39,324 nucleotides of DNA from Desulfobacterales bacterium (GCA_020348305.1 CP070746.1:6681160-6720483); one strand, 5' to 3'; counted from the first letter of the stretch, positions 8,606 through 17,305 are shown. Numbers and translations are program-made. Notes: generated by a model not told the origin, from the letters alone.

Positions 8606-9175
8606 AAATGGTATAGCTGCTTAGAGCGATCGCAATCCGGTAACGGCGCACACCTATGGTTCTTTTTTGAAAACCAATTATCCGCTGCGTTAGCTAGAAA
8701 GTTTGGCGCCGCCATTTTGACCTATTCCATGAACACAAGACATCAAATACACAATAAATCATATGATAGATTGTTTCCCAGTCAGGATACAATGCCCAAG
8801 GGAGGTTTTGGCAATCTGATTGCGCTGCCATTCCAAAAATCTGCAAGGCAGAACAAAAATAGCGAATTTATCAATGAAAGCCTTGAATCCTATAGTGATC
8901 AATGGGCGTTTTTATCGTCGATTCAAAAGATCTCTGAACATCGTCTTAAAAATCTCGTACAAAAGCTTTGCCTTGGTCATGAACTGGGGGTCTTGAAAAT
9001 AGATGAAGAGGACCCACACAAACCCTGGGAAACACAACCAGTCATCTGCCTTAAAAAAAGCGATTTCCCGAAGCAAATCGACATCGTGAAAGCAAATATG
9101 TTGTTTATGATGGAAGAATTGGAAGTCACATCCAAAGTCTGCTTTGATCATGCCGCCAACTGGTGGGAAGGATAA
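8606..9175 (+). pseudogene. TOTE-type archaeo-eukaryotic primase domain, truncated remnant
   Basis: An open frame of about 190 codons with no start: it opens just after a stop at 8603 and reads ERSQSGNGAHLWFFF, then LARKFGAAILTYSMN, then YDRLFPSQDTMPKGGFGNL and IALPFQ. These are the characteristic blocks of the primase domain of TOTE conflict-system proteins, in which a primase is normally followed by a nuclease-like domain and a large DEAD/DEAH helicase. The catalytic beginning of the primase and the whole helicase are missing; the frame ends at 9175 shortly after FDHAANWWEG. A shorter version starting at TTG 8717 could be predicted, but the homology clearly extends upstream. It begins 13 nt after the AAA/DUF4143 gene. 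It is probably dead. Confidence 0.75.
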
Positions 9176-9184
9176 AACGGCGGG

Positions 9185-9316
9185 CTTTTGTTCAGTCAAA
9201 GCTATGAGGGCTATGTATTCCCGGAGTAAAAGCGCCAGGTACTGAAATTAATTGACGAAGGTATAGACGTTCAAAAAGATAATCTCGGATATCCACATAT
9301 CAGAATTAACCTTTAA
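9185..9316 (+). pseudogene. Unidentified coding remnant with an in-frame stop
   Basis: One frame reads SQSYEGYVFPE, a stop, then KRQVLKLIDEGIDVQKDN and GYPHIRINL before a second stop. Both halves are protein-like and in the same frame, which suggests a decayed gene end. I do not recognise the family. It follows directly on the primase remnant and may belong to the same decayed locus. Confidence 0.35.
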
Positions 9317-9396
9317 AACAGATCTATCCGATGTTAAAACGCGCAATGCCTCTAATACCCCCGACAAATGAATTCTTTGTGCAGTTACAGAAAACG

Positions 9397-11172
9397 TCAT
9401 AGCGGCCATGCGATGAGGATCATTGGCACGCTCACAAGCACTACCAGTATTTCAAGCGGAAGCCCCATACGCCAGTAGTCGCCGAATTTGTAACCGCCGG
9501 GGCCCATTATGATGGTGTTGTTCTTGTGCCCGATGGGAGTAAGGAACGCGCACGACGCGCCAACTGCAACCGCCATCAAGAACGAATCAGCGTTTGCACC
9601 CAATCGGCTTGCAATATCAACACCGATGGGAGCGGCGATGATCGCGGTCGCCACGTTGTTCAACACGTCGGACAAGCTCATCGTCACAATCATCAGAATC
9701 GTGAGCACGGCGACTGGGGAAAGCCCTTCGGTCCAGCCCACGATCGCTCCGGCGATGAGGGCGGTCCCTCCACTCGCCTTGAGCGCACTGCCGAGGGGAA
9801 TCATCGATCCGAGCAATACGATTACGGGCCATTCAATGGACTCGTAAATCTGCGAAAGCGACACAATTCGAAGCATTACATATATGACGACAACGACCGC
9901 GAGGGCCAGTGGCAGGTAGATGAGCCCCAGACTCGCCCCAATTATTGCGGCTGCAAAAGCACCTACCGCGCTCCAAGCCTTGCTGCGTTGCGTGATCTCG
10001 AGTCCGCGTTCGGCGAGCTGTAGGCAGCCGAGCCAAGCAACGACATCGGGCAGTTGGTCCTCCGGGCCTAAAAGCAAAAGAATATCGCCCGCTTCGATGC
10101 GCACCTTCCGCACACGATCACGGACTTTCTGGCCCCGTCGCGAGATGCCTATCAGCGTCACGCCCTGTCGAGCCAGCAAGCGTAAATCCAGCGCCGAGTG
10201 ACCTTCGATGCGCGCACCTTCCGGAACGACGATCTCCATCACCGAAATGGCCTCTGCGGTGAGTTCGTCTTTTTTTTTCGGACCCATGTATTCGAAATCC
10301 GCCGCACCGATGAACTGATCGATAGCTTCCGGACTGCCTTCGATAACGATCAAATCGCTCTTTCGCACGACTTCATTGCGTGTTCTGCCCGGCAGTCGCT
10401 TGCCCCGACGCACCAGCCCGATCAAGGCGACGTCATTTTCTTCTGCAACTGGTTCCAGTTCGCGCAGCGCCTTACCCACTGCTTCGGACGCCCCGCGCAC
10501 CTTGACTTCGGCGATATAGCCTTCCAGATCCCTGAGTTCCTTTATGGTGTTTCGCTTTGAGCGCTCAACGGGAATCAGGCGCCAGCCAATTGCCGAAACG
10601 AACGCGACGCCTGCGAGGGCTACCACCGCGCCCACCGGAGCGAAGTCGAACATCTGAAAGGGGGTGCCCACAACCTTCTCGCGAAAGGTTGCGATCACGA
10701 TGTTGGGAGGTGTGCCGATCAAAGTCACCATGCCGCCCAGTATCGAGGCAAAGGAAAGCGGCATGAGCGTCAGCGAAGGACTTCGTTCAGCCTGATGGGC
10801 CGCCCGCATATCGACAGGCATCAGAAGTGCCAGAGCGGCGACATTGTTCATGATACCTGACAGCGCGGCGGAGATACTGGCCATGATACCAACATGTGCC
10901 GACAAATTGCGTGAAGCATCGATCACGCGACGCGCGACAAGCTCAATAGCACCAGATCGCGAAAGGCCACGGCTGACAACCAGCACCAGAGCGACAATCA
11001 CCACTGCGGGATGGCCGAATCCGGAGAAGATCTTTTCCATTGGCACAACCCCGGCGAAAGCGGCGACAACCAGCGCCGAAAATGCAACGATATCATAGCG
11101 AATTCGCCCCCAGATAAGAAACACGAAGATGAGGACAAGTAGTGAGAACAGAATGCCTTGTTCGGTGGTCAT
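9397..11172 (-). CDS. SLC13/DASS-family anion permease with two RCK_C (TrkA-C) domains
   Basis: A 591-residue inner-membrane carrier. The two homologous transmembrane halves carry the family's helix-hairpin motifs: IMNNVAALALLMP with LIGTPPNIVIATF in the first and LSDVLNNVATAIIAAPI with LTPIGHKNNTIIM in the second. Between them, roughly residues 205-385, lie two TrkA-C-type regulatory domains (LIGLVRRGKRLPG and LIGISRRGQKVRDR). SLC13-type proteins import dicarboxylates, sulfate or similar anions with sodium; RCK_C-bearing bacterial members are often linked to sulfate or sulfur oxyanions, but the substrate is not shown here. Codon use is GC-rich compared with its surroundings, hinting at separate ancestry. 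The ribosome site is weak. The next gene upstream on the same strand is a CBS protein. Confidence 0.9.
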   Translation of the reverse strand: MTTEQGILFSLLVLIFVFLIWGRIRYDIVAFSALVVAAFAGVVPMEKIFSGFGHPAVVIVALVLVVSRGLSRSGAIELVARRVIDASRNLSAHVGIMASISAALSGIMNNVAALALLMPVDMRAAHQAERSPSLTLMPLSFASILGGMVTLIGTPPNIVIATFREKVVGTPFQMFDFAPVGAVVALAGVAFVSAIGWRLIPVERSKRNTIKELRDLEGYIAEVKVRGASEAVGKALRELEPVAEENDVALIGLVRRGKRLPGRTRNEVVRKSDLIVIEGSPEAIDQFIGAADFEYMGPKKKDELTAEAISVMEIVVPEGARIEGHSALDLRLLARQGVTLIGISRRGQKVRDRVRKVRIEAGDILLLLGPEDQLPDVVAWLGCLQLAERGLEITQRSKAWSAVGAFAAAIIGASLGLIYLPLALAVVVVIYVMLRIVSLSQIYESIEWPVIVLLGSMIPLGSALKASGGTALIAGAIVGWTEGLSPVAVLTILMIVTMSLSDVLNNVATAIIAAPIGVDIASRLGANADSFLMAVAVGASCAFLTPIGHKNNTIIMGPGGYKFGDYWRMGLPLEILVVLVSVPMILIAWPL

Positions 11173-11291
11173 TGGAGTCTAAAAATCGTTTCCTGAAAGA
11201 GTGAACATTCTTTGGGTTTAGCGTGCATATCATCTCACGCTTTCTGCACTATACTGTGTATGGCTTTCAGCCAGCGACCCGAAACGTCGCA

Positions 11292-11843
11292 TCATCGGCA
11301 GGTTAATAAATGCTCGCGGACCACCTCAAAAACATCCCCAAAACGAAGCATTCCGGTCACAGTTTCATCCTTCTTTACAATAAGCGGTTGATGAGCCCCC
11401 ATTACATAGAGGTGAAGTGCTTTTTCAATGCTTTCCTCTTCCATTATGTACTCCGCATCGGACGGCACATGCATAATCTCCGATACTTTCTTGGTAGCAC
11501 CTCTCTCGCAAATAGTTTGAGTAGGCTCGACCCAAAAATCAAAATCCTTGTAGGCTTCGGTGATAATTTCTTCCGTCAGCTCGCCCTTGCCGGTTTCAAT
11601 AATTTTTTCGAAATCTATCTTGTTATAATTCGGTTCCAACGCACGGAAGATATCCATCATGGTCACTTTGCCAATAAATTTTCCGTCTTCATCAAAGACA
11701 ACGGCGTCTCTATGGGCACGACCTCGATTAGGGGCCTTGGAGTTCTCAAGGATTTGAATGACATCAAACAGCGAATTTTCCTTTTGCACCGTAACATAGT
11801 TCTTAATCAGGATCATTACTTCCTTGACCAATTTAGTTTTCAT
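11292..11843 (-). CDS. CBS-domain-pair protein
   Basis: A 183-residue cytoplasmic protein with a tandem CBS pair (Bateman module): first repeat about residues 8-70 (YVTVQKENSLFDVIQILE, FIGKVTMMDIFRAL), second about 118-180 (VSEIMHVPSDAEYIMEEE, VTGMLRFGDVFEVV), with a charged linker between. Such modules bind adenosine nucleotides and regulate transporters or enzymes. GGGAGG eight bases before the ATG is a strong ribosome site. It lies 119 nt upstream of the SLC13/RCK permease on the same strand, so it could sense energy state for that carrier; that link is inference. The stand-alone form has no effector domain. Confidence 0.85.
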   Translation of the reverse strand: MKTKLVKEVMILIKNYVTVQKENSLFDVIQILENSKAPNRGRAHRDAVVFDEDGKFIGKVTMMDIFRALEPNYNKIDFEKIIETGKGELTEEIITEAYKDFDFWVEPTQTICERGATKKVSEIMHVPSDAEYIMEEESIEKALHLYVMGAHQPLIVKKDETVTGMLRFGDVFEVVREHLLTCR

Positions 11844-12066
11844 GAGATCGACCTCCCTGGCATGCCTGTTTAAATAAACGTGGCTGTTTAAAAATTAAGA
11901 AGTTTGGATAAATATCAGCAATATTAGGCGCATAGCACGGTATTTGGACTCGATTCGATTATTCGTCAGAATCAAAAGGGATCACAAATCCATAATATAT
12001 AATGGATAGCACAAAGCAATGTTTCAAATCAAATAATTTTGGCCAATCACAACCTGTGGGGCCTAA

Positions 12067-12516
12067 ACACATTACTCGCTGCGCCTTAATGGGGCCACCC
12101 TATTCTATTCATCCGTTCCTTTAAAGGATTTTTTTATATTTTATGCTTTTGTCGCCTTTTATCTCACCAATATTTATAACAACATCACAGCACTTGACTT
12201 CCTGTTAAGACGTTATCAGGTAGATACGGTCCGCAATTCGATTGAAAGTTCTCAAATTTTTGGTACTGACCTTCCAGTAAAGCTATTAAGCATATCTTGG
12301 AATTGGGCAGTGATAACCGCAATGGTTATCAGAACCTTACTATTTACTTACGAAATGATAACTTACTGGTCTTTGAAGGAGGGTGTTGAAAAAGCGAGGT
12401 GGTTCATTATGCTTGGAATATTGAGGGACATTGTTTTGGTAATGCTGGCTATTGAAACACTCATCTGGTACCGAAATTGCCGAGGGACTATTAGTCGAAA
12501 AGTAAATCGAATTTAA
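12067..12516 (+). pseudogene. Small membrane protein without a recognisable start
   Basis: The frame is open for 150 codons after a stop at 12064 and reads like a membrane protein: FFIFYAFVAFYLTNIYNN, a polar stretch ending in LLRRYQVDTVRN, then WNWAVITAMVIRTLLFTYEM and FIMLGILRDIVLVMLAIE. There is no ATG in frame and no ribosome site; the first GTG (12310) would leave only 68 residues and cut off the first membrane segment. Either the 5' end has been lost or a rare start is used. I do not recognise the family. No partner gene adjoins it. Confidence 0.4.
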
Positions 12517-12834
12517 TTATCCTGATTATATTTGGTGAGTCTAAATCGTAAGGTAAAACTAAATATAGAATGATATATAGGTTAGAAAAATTCAATACCG
12601 AAATTTCTAAACCAATAACGAGACATCTGCTCCATTTGTCAGCTTGTTGATCATTATGTTCATTCTCTGGATTATTCTGGTGGTCCCCAGCATGATCTGG
12701 TCGTATATAAAAATTTTATTAATTGATTCAAAGACAAGACAATGATATTTAATCATATTTTTGAATGCTAATTTTCAGTATAATTTAGCCGTTTTTAATA
12801 TATCCCGCTCACGTCTGATAATGGAGGTATAAAC
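12517..12834. other. Intergenic gap; possible small membrane peptide frame
   Basis: About 320 AT-rich nt. A frame from 12611 to 12745, with an ATG at 12656, encodes a very hydrophobic peptide (LLIIMFILWIILVVPSMIW), which may be a second scrap of the preceding membrane gene, but no ribosome site supports it. A TATAAT lies at 12779-12784 without a good -35 box. The ribosome site GGAGG of the next gene is near 12825. Confidence 0.3.
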
Positions 12835-13851
12835 ATGAGCTCTAAGGAGTGGCCGATTTCCTACTGGCATTATGTACCCGGGCCTTCCAGCCCGCTGCAG
12901 ATGATGCGTGGTGCCATCAAGTGTATGGACTGTGGTGGTGTCGGAGAAGGCGAAACCGTACTCATTTCCACCGACAGCAACAAGATCCGGATTGCTGAAG
13001 CTCTGGCCGGGGCGGCCTATGCCGTGGGGGCTACTCCGATTATCATCATAATCCCGCCGGTTAAGACCCACGGCGAACAGCTTCCGGAACCGATAGTTGC
13101 AGCGTTCCGGGAAGCGGATGTTTTCCTGCAGCCATCAACTTGGTCACAAACTCACACAAAGGCACGCGTAGAGGCAATTAAAGCCGGTAAACGCGGATCC
13201 ACTATGTGTGAGATAACTGAGGATGCCCTGTGTGTCGGAGCGATCGAAGCCGATTATGAAGCCTGTGATCAACTGGGCAGGCGCCTGGGTGAAGTTTTGA
13301 CTCGAAGCAGTGAAGTCCGAATCACGACTCCGGCCGGGACCGATATACGGGGATATGTCAAGGACCGGCCGGTGCAATACGAAACCGGACTTTTCCGTGA
13401 ACCCGGTCAATTTGCAGCTTTTCCCGACAGTGAAATCAATATTTCTCCAGTCGAAGGATCAGCCGCGGGACAGGTGGTCGGAGATGTCAGTGTCATGAGT
13501 ATTGGAACCACTATGCATGATCCCGTGACCCTTATTGTCAAGGAAGGACGCGTTGTGGATGTCCAGGGAGGTCCTTCTGCTCTCAGGTTCAGGCTGGTCC
13601 TGGACTCCCTGGAAAATGAGAAGGCATTTAATTATGCCGAGTTCGGTATTGGACTCAATCCATGTGCGCGACTCGGCGCCACCAACCTGGAAGATTTGGG
13701 ACGTCTGGGAAACTGCCATGCCGGGATCGGAAGTAATTTCGCCATCGGCGGTAATATTCTGGCCCCTAACCATCATGACGTAAATTACAAAGATGCCAGC
13801 GTCTATTTTGACGATAAACTTGTGCTCGAAAACGGCCGATGCATGTTATAG
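12835..13851 (+). CDS. M29 aminopeptidase T / NicX-like metalloenzyme
   Basis: A 338-residue protein of the fold shared by M29 metallo-aminopeptidases and 2,5-dihydroxypyridine 5,6-dioxygenase (NicX). The C-terminal half has the signature run YAEFGIGLNPCARLG, LGNCHAGIGSNFAIGG, then APNHHDV, which supplies the candidate metal ligands E269, H295, H313/H314 and D315. The N-terminal half (about 1-170) is the usual Rossmann-like lobe. A good ribosome site (GGAGG) precedes the ATG. In anaerobes such proteins more often sit in catabolic clusters than in protein turnover, and which reaction this one performs cannot be told. A DUF362 gene follows 134 nt downstream on the same strand, making co-expression likely. 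Confidence 0.8.
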   Translation: MSSKEWPISYWHYVPGPSSPLQMMRGAIKCMDCGGVGEGETVLISTDSNKIRIAEALAGAAYAVGATPIIIIIPPVKTHGEQLPEPIVAAFREADVFLQPSTWSQTHTKARVEAIKAGKRGSTMCEITEDALCVGAIEADYEACDQLGRRLGEVLTRSSEVRITTPAGTDIRGYVKDRPVQYETGLFREPGQFAAFPDSEINISPVEGSAAGQVVGDVSVMSIGTTMHDPVTLIVKEGRVVDVQGGPSALRFRLVLDSLENEKAFNYAEFGIGLNPCARLGATNLEDLGRLGNCHAGIGSNFAIGGNILAPNHHDVNYKDASVYFDDKLVLENGRCML

Positions 13852-13985
13852 ATCAGATCTGATTTGAGATCGTTTATTCGATCAATCGTATGTGCTCTTC
13901 TTGGCGTATCCTCAACCGTAGCCGAGCCTATTTGTTGGTGAAATTCAAATTTCCAATTCAAAACACCTTCAGGACCTGACAGACC

Positions 13986-15170
13986 ATGAATGAAAAAGTT
14001 GCCATGGTAAAAACCGCCGGCAATGATGCCGTGCCATTAAGGGATGCTGTTCAGCGTGCATTGGATCTGCTTGATTCCCCGCTCAAAGGCGTGGGCCCCG
14101 GCAACTGCGTTGTCATTAAACCCAATATCACGGCCGACAGTATCTCCTGGCGACAGGGAATCGTCACCAATCCCAATCTCGTTCATGCCATCATAGAGCT
14201 TGTTGCAGAGCGAAATCCGCGTGAGATACTCATCGCAGAAGGCATTGCCGTCGGACAGGATGTCAAGAAGGCCTATTCCTTTTTAGGGTATGACAAAATC
14301 GCCGGGGCTACGGGCGCACGCTTGGTCGATCTTTATGATGAAGCGTTTGTTGATATCCCGATTACGGGCTCGAATCTTCATTCAACGATGCAAATTGCCA
14401 AAACGATCATGGAGGCTGATTTCCTGATCAATGTGCCGGTTATGAAAACCCATGTTGCCGTCGGGATATCAGTCTGCATGAAAAATCTGATGGGCACCAT
14501 TTCCGCGGAGCAAAAAAAGAAATTTCACTTCTTCGGTGTGGCCGAATCGGTCGTTGATCTGAATTTGGTGGTCAGACCGCACCTTTCCATCGCTGACGGA
14601 ACGGTGGCCGGAGAGGGGGACGGACCCATGGCCAACGACCCGGTGGGATTTCAGACCATATTGGTTGGAACGGACAATCGCCTCGTGGACACAATCTGCG
14701 CCAGGGTTATGGGTTTTGAACCCAGCGAAATAGAGATTCTAAAAATATGCAATGATCGCTGGGGCGCACTACCTGCGGCAGACATCGAAGTTGTGGGAGA
14801 AGCCACGAGTCAGACCGTTCGGCCATTCAAGCACGCCGCTGAATGTGTCAAGCCGCCGCAAGGCGTTGAGTGTACGGAAGGGGGAGCCTGTGCGGCCTGC
14901 ACCGGTGCGATTGAATTGGCCCTTGCACGCGCCCGGCAGATGGATATTCTGGAGCAACTCAAGCCGCTGCGAATCGTTTGCGGTCCCGATTCAAGCCCCC
15001 CCGGTACCGGGGAAAATGTGCTCGTTGTCGGAAAATGCCTCTCCCACCTGAAGGAAACCGGTAATTTTGTTCCCGGCTGCCCGCCTCAAGTTTTCCTGAT
15101 TGCCGATGAATTACGGGAAATGGCCGGTATTGACAGGATTTTCGGCTGTAAAGACGGCTATAATTTCTAG
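13986..15170 (+). CDS. DUF362 protein with cysteine-rich C-terminal region
   Basis: A 394-residue DUF362-family protein. The N-terminal DUF362 domain (about 1-260) has VVIKPNITA, NPNLVHAIIELV, FLINVPVMKTH, CMKNLMGT and the IADGTVAGEGDGPM signature. The extension of about 130 residues carries cysteines in ECTEGGACAACTGAIEL and later GKCL and PGCPPQ, a spacing that could hold an iron-sulfur cluster. DUF362 proteins are abundant in strict anaerobes and often called iron-sulfur or reductase-like, but no reaction is firmly known. It follows the M29/NicX-like gene and precedes a cysteine-rich small protein, so the three may act together. It appears intact. Confidence 0.85.
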   Translation: MNEKVAMVKTAGNDAVPLRDAVQRALDLLDSPLKGVGPGNCVVIKPNITADSISWRQGIVTNPNLVHAIIELVAERNPREILIAEGIAVGQDVKKAYSFLGYDKIAGATGARLVDLYDEAFVDIPITGSNLHSTMQIAKTIMEADFLINVPVMKTHVAVGISVCMKNLMGTISAEQKKKFHFFGVAESVVDLNLVVRPHLSIADGTVAGEGDGPMANDPVGFQTILVGTDNRLVDTICARVMGFEPSEIEILKICNDRWGALPAADIEVVGEATSQTVRPFKHAAECVKPPQGVECTEGGACAACTGAIELALARARQMDILEQLKPLRIVCGPDSSPPGTGENVLVVGKCLSHLKETGNFVPGCPPQVFLIADELREMAGIDRIFGCKDGYNF

Positions 15171-15336
15171 AAATATGAGATCAAGCCGTCATTGTTATAG
15201 GCAGTCAGTCCGTACTTGATAAATTGGTAAGCTGAGAGGTTTTGAATAGCCTCAAATATCTCGCCCATCAGACACATATCTACGATTTCGAGAATTCCAG
15301 CTAATTATTAATGTTAGATTTCAAGGAGGAACAACA

Positions 15337-15813
15337 ATGGTCAAAGATAGAATCCCACAAGAGGCTATCGCGTTAAACCTGAAGTGGATAGAATCTTTGG
15401 AGACATGTCTTGCCGAGCATGGCAATCGGACTTTGACTAAAGCGTTGATGAAAGCTGCTGGAGAAAAATGTTCAGCTCAAATCTTTGATGACTGCAGGCA
15501 AATTCTTGACAAAAACCCAGAATCTGTAGACGAGCTTCTCGATGCTATGAATCAACGGCGATCACAAAACCATAATCTCACCAGCCTTTGGGAAAAACAA
15601 GGCAATACGGCCCATCTGATACTCGAAGAATGTAACTGTACCCTTGTGAAAGCTGGTCTTGCCAAGCCTAATCCGGTCCATTGTCTGTGTTCACAAGGCA
15701 TGATGGAGAGCCTTTTTTCTAAGGTCTGTCGAGGGCCAGTCAACGTGGAACTTGTTAAATCTATAGGCAATGGCCATGATGTTTGTGAATTTCACGTAAC
15801 GTTTGAAGAATGA
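15337..15813 (+). CDS. Small cysteine-rich protein (DUF6144-like)
   Basis: A 158-residue soluble protein preceded by a strong AAGGAGG. The N-terminal half is helical with CLAEHG and GEKCSAQIFDDCRQ; the C-terminal half reads ECNCTLVKAGLA, HCLCSQGMMESLFSK and HDVCEFHVTF. The closing pattern (Cys-x-Cys-S-x-G, then a short helix and a C-x-F strand) resembles DUF6144 and the related V4R / ATC-hydrolase-like small-ligand proteins. Nine or so cysteines suggest metal or thiol chemistry. It is the last gene before the second tRNA-Pro-like fragment and may share a transcript with the DUF362 gene, 166 nt upstream. The family name is tentative and the function unknown. Confidence 0.6.
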   Translation: MVKDRIPQEAIALNLKWIESLETCLAEHGNRTLTKALMKAAGEKCSAQIFDDCRQILDKNPESVDELLDAMNQRRSQNHNLTSLWEKQGNTAHLILEECNCTLVKAGLAKPNPVHCLCSQGMMESLFSKVCRGPVNVELVKSIGNGHDVCEFHVTFEE

Positions 15814-15824
15814 TCCCTTTGCTC

Positions 15825-15875
15825 TTGCAGTCTAACAATCCGCTTGCAGAGGGACTGCAAAAGCGTCCGGTTTTT
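15825..15875 (+). terminator. Possible terminator after the cysteine-rich gene
   Basis: ttgcagtc (15825-15832) and gactgcaa (15853-15860) can pair around a 20-nt loop, followed ten bases later by a TTTTT run. The stem is short and the loop long. Confidence 0.35.
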
Positions 15876-15935
15876 ATAATCAGGGGGTTTTCTGTGTTTA
15901 ATATCTTCTATGGATACAATTTTTGAGAGGATCAA

Positions 15936-15990
15936 CTGCTTTGGGAGCAGGAAGTCGTCCCGTCTATAAAAAGCGGGATCACCCCGACCA
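15936..15990 (+). other. Second tRNA-Pro 3' fragment, T-arm replaced (probable att site)
   Basis: The 22 bases from ctgctttggg to gaagtcg are identical to 6803-6824, and ccccgacca followed by ataatttcaa is identical to 6843-6860. Between them the T-arm differs completely: tcccg and cggga form a perfect 5-bp stem around tctataaaaag instead of the normal ttcaaat loop. No 5' tRNA half is present upstream. With the copy at 6803 it brackets a 9.1-kb segment. Confidence 0.7.
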
Positions 15991-16110
15991 ATAATTTCAA
16001 TACCTTACGACATTTTCCATTTTCTCATCTTCATTTTGGTAGTGTCTGCGTGTAGTGGTTTTCACTGAAAACTCACCTTCCACAAGCCGCATCGTTCACG
16101 AGGTATCCTG

Positions 16111-16917
16111 TCAAACATCCAATCCGAATGCTTGTTCGATCGTATAAAATCCGGGTTTTTTATCGTGAAGGAAAACAGCGGCTTCAATCATTCCACCGGC
16201 AAAGGGGTACATATTATATCCATCAAATGACAATTCCAATTTCTCATTCTCAAGGCTAAAAATGACCTTGTGCGTGGTGGGGTAATTTCCGGTTCTGATG
16301 CTGCTGTAATCGATCGTATGGGCGGGTCTGGTCCCTTTGCCTTTCCGCTGGTATCTGGCAATCTTATCAAACTCCAGGCCCAGCTCCTCGGCAATGATCT
16401 GACCGATTTCCTTGGAAGTTCCGCTGGGTGCGTCCGACTTGTTGCGGTCATGCATCTCAATGATATCTATATCCGCTTCTTTACCCACTTTGCCAGCGAT
16501 CCATTTGATGAGGTGAAAGAAAAGATGCGCGAATTTCGACGTATTGGACGCCAACAGAACCGGAATAAATTCACCTGCGTTTTGAAATTGAGCCCGCTCT
16601 TCATCTGTAAATCCTGTTGAACCAGATACGAGTGCTTTAGCCGCCGCGACACATTTCTGCAATATATCAAGCGAAGCTTCGGCGTTGGTGCACTCTAAGA
16701 CCACATCGCAGTGGTGGACGATCGCATTCATGTCATCATAGGCACTCGCGCCGATATCCTCACCTAGCCCGGCGATAGCGCCCAGATCCCGGCCGATATA
16801 TTTACGTCCTTTTGGACCCACGCCCCCCACTATTGTGATCATGGGATGACGATAGGCCAGTTGGATCATGGCTTTTCCCATCTTACCGTTTGGACCTGCA
16901 ACGAGAACTTTGATCAT
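16111..16917 (-). CDS. DapB-like dihydrodipicolinate reductase homolog
   Basis: A 268-residue protein with the DapB layout: N-terminal nucleotide-binding GPNGKMGKAM (8-17), ECTNAEAS, SGSTGF (98-103), ASNTSKFAHLF and the active-site region IIEMHDRNKSDAPSGT (about 153-167). DapB reduces dihydrodipicolinate in lysine synthesis. Classical enzymes have His-His before the lysine; here the second is aspartate (H156-D157, K160), and the usual GEHTVMF block is replaced by YPTTHKVIF, so the substrate may differ. The ATG at 16917 follows GAGGAGGAATTCT and fits the family start; the in-frame ATG eight codons upstream does not. No other lysine genes adjoin it; the neighbours are catabolic. Confidence 0.75.
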   Translation of the reverse strand: MIKVLVAGPNGKMGKAMIQLAYRHPMITIVGGVGPKGRKYIGRDLGAIAGLGEDIGASAYDDMNAIVHHCDVVLECTNAEASLDILQKCVAAAKALVSGSTGFTDEERAQFQNAGEFIPVLLASNTSKFAHLFFHLIKWIAGKVGKEADIDIIEMHDRNKSDAPSGTSKEIGQIIAEELGLEFDKIARYQRKGKGTRPAHTIDYSSIRTGNYPTTHKVIFSLENEKLELSFDGYNMYPFAGGMIEAAVFLHDKKPGFYTIEQAFGLDV

Positions 16918-16956
16918 AGAATTCCTCCTCGTGTTTATCAATAACCGCCATGGCGC

Positions 16957-17091
16957 TTATGTTAGGCGAAGGCGGGCGTTCATACCACCAGCTTTCTCAT
17001 AAGGGGTTGCTTCGCCAACCAAATCGTCATCAATGATGAAGGTTTCAATGCGCGGGCCATGCGCCTTTGGTGGCACTTTTCGTTTTTCGAT
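16957..17091 (-). pseudogene. C-terminal remnant of an unidentified gene
   Basis: An open frame of 44 codons with ordinary codon use, VPPKAHGPRIETFIIDDDLV then GEATPYEKAGGMNARLRLT, ends at TAA 16957-16959; a stop lies immediately upstream. It reads like the tail of a larger protein whose body is gone. It is 39 nt upstream of the DapB-like start on the same strand. Its family is not recognised. The rest of this 390-nt gap shows nothing. Confidence 0.35.
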
Positions 17092-17305
17092 TTATGCGCT
17101 TTGAAAAAGCAACTTCTTATCTTTAGAATATTAACCTTTTTTTAAGTATGAAAACAAGGGAATGACAACACAATTATCTCTTGAAGGATAGTGAAATATG
17201 TTTTATGAATTGGGTTCGATGTGATGAGACTTTTTACGAATAAATTTAAGCGATTAAATGAAATACCCGCTTTTTTATAATTTATGGTTGAATGGAGGCA
17301 AAATT

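Noticed and set aside
9526..10023. A 165-codon plus-strand frame opposite the SLC13 permease (and several others there)
   Set aside because: Low-complexity polar shadow of a GC-rich membrane gene; the minus strand has full family motifs.
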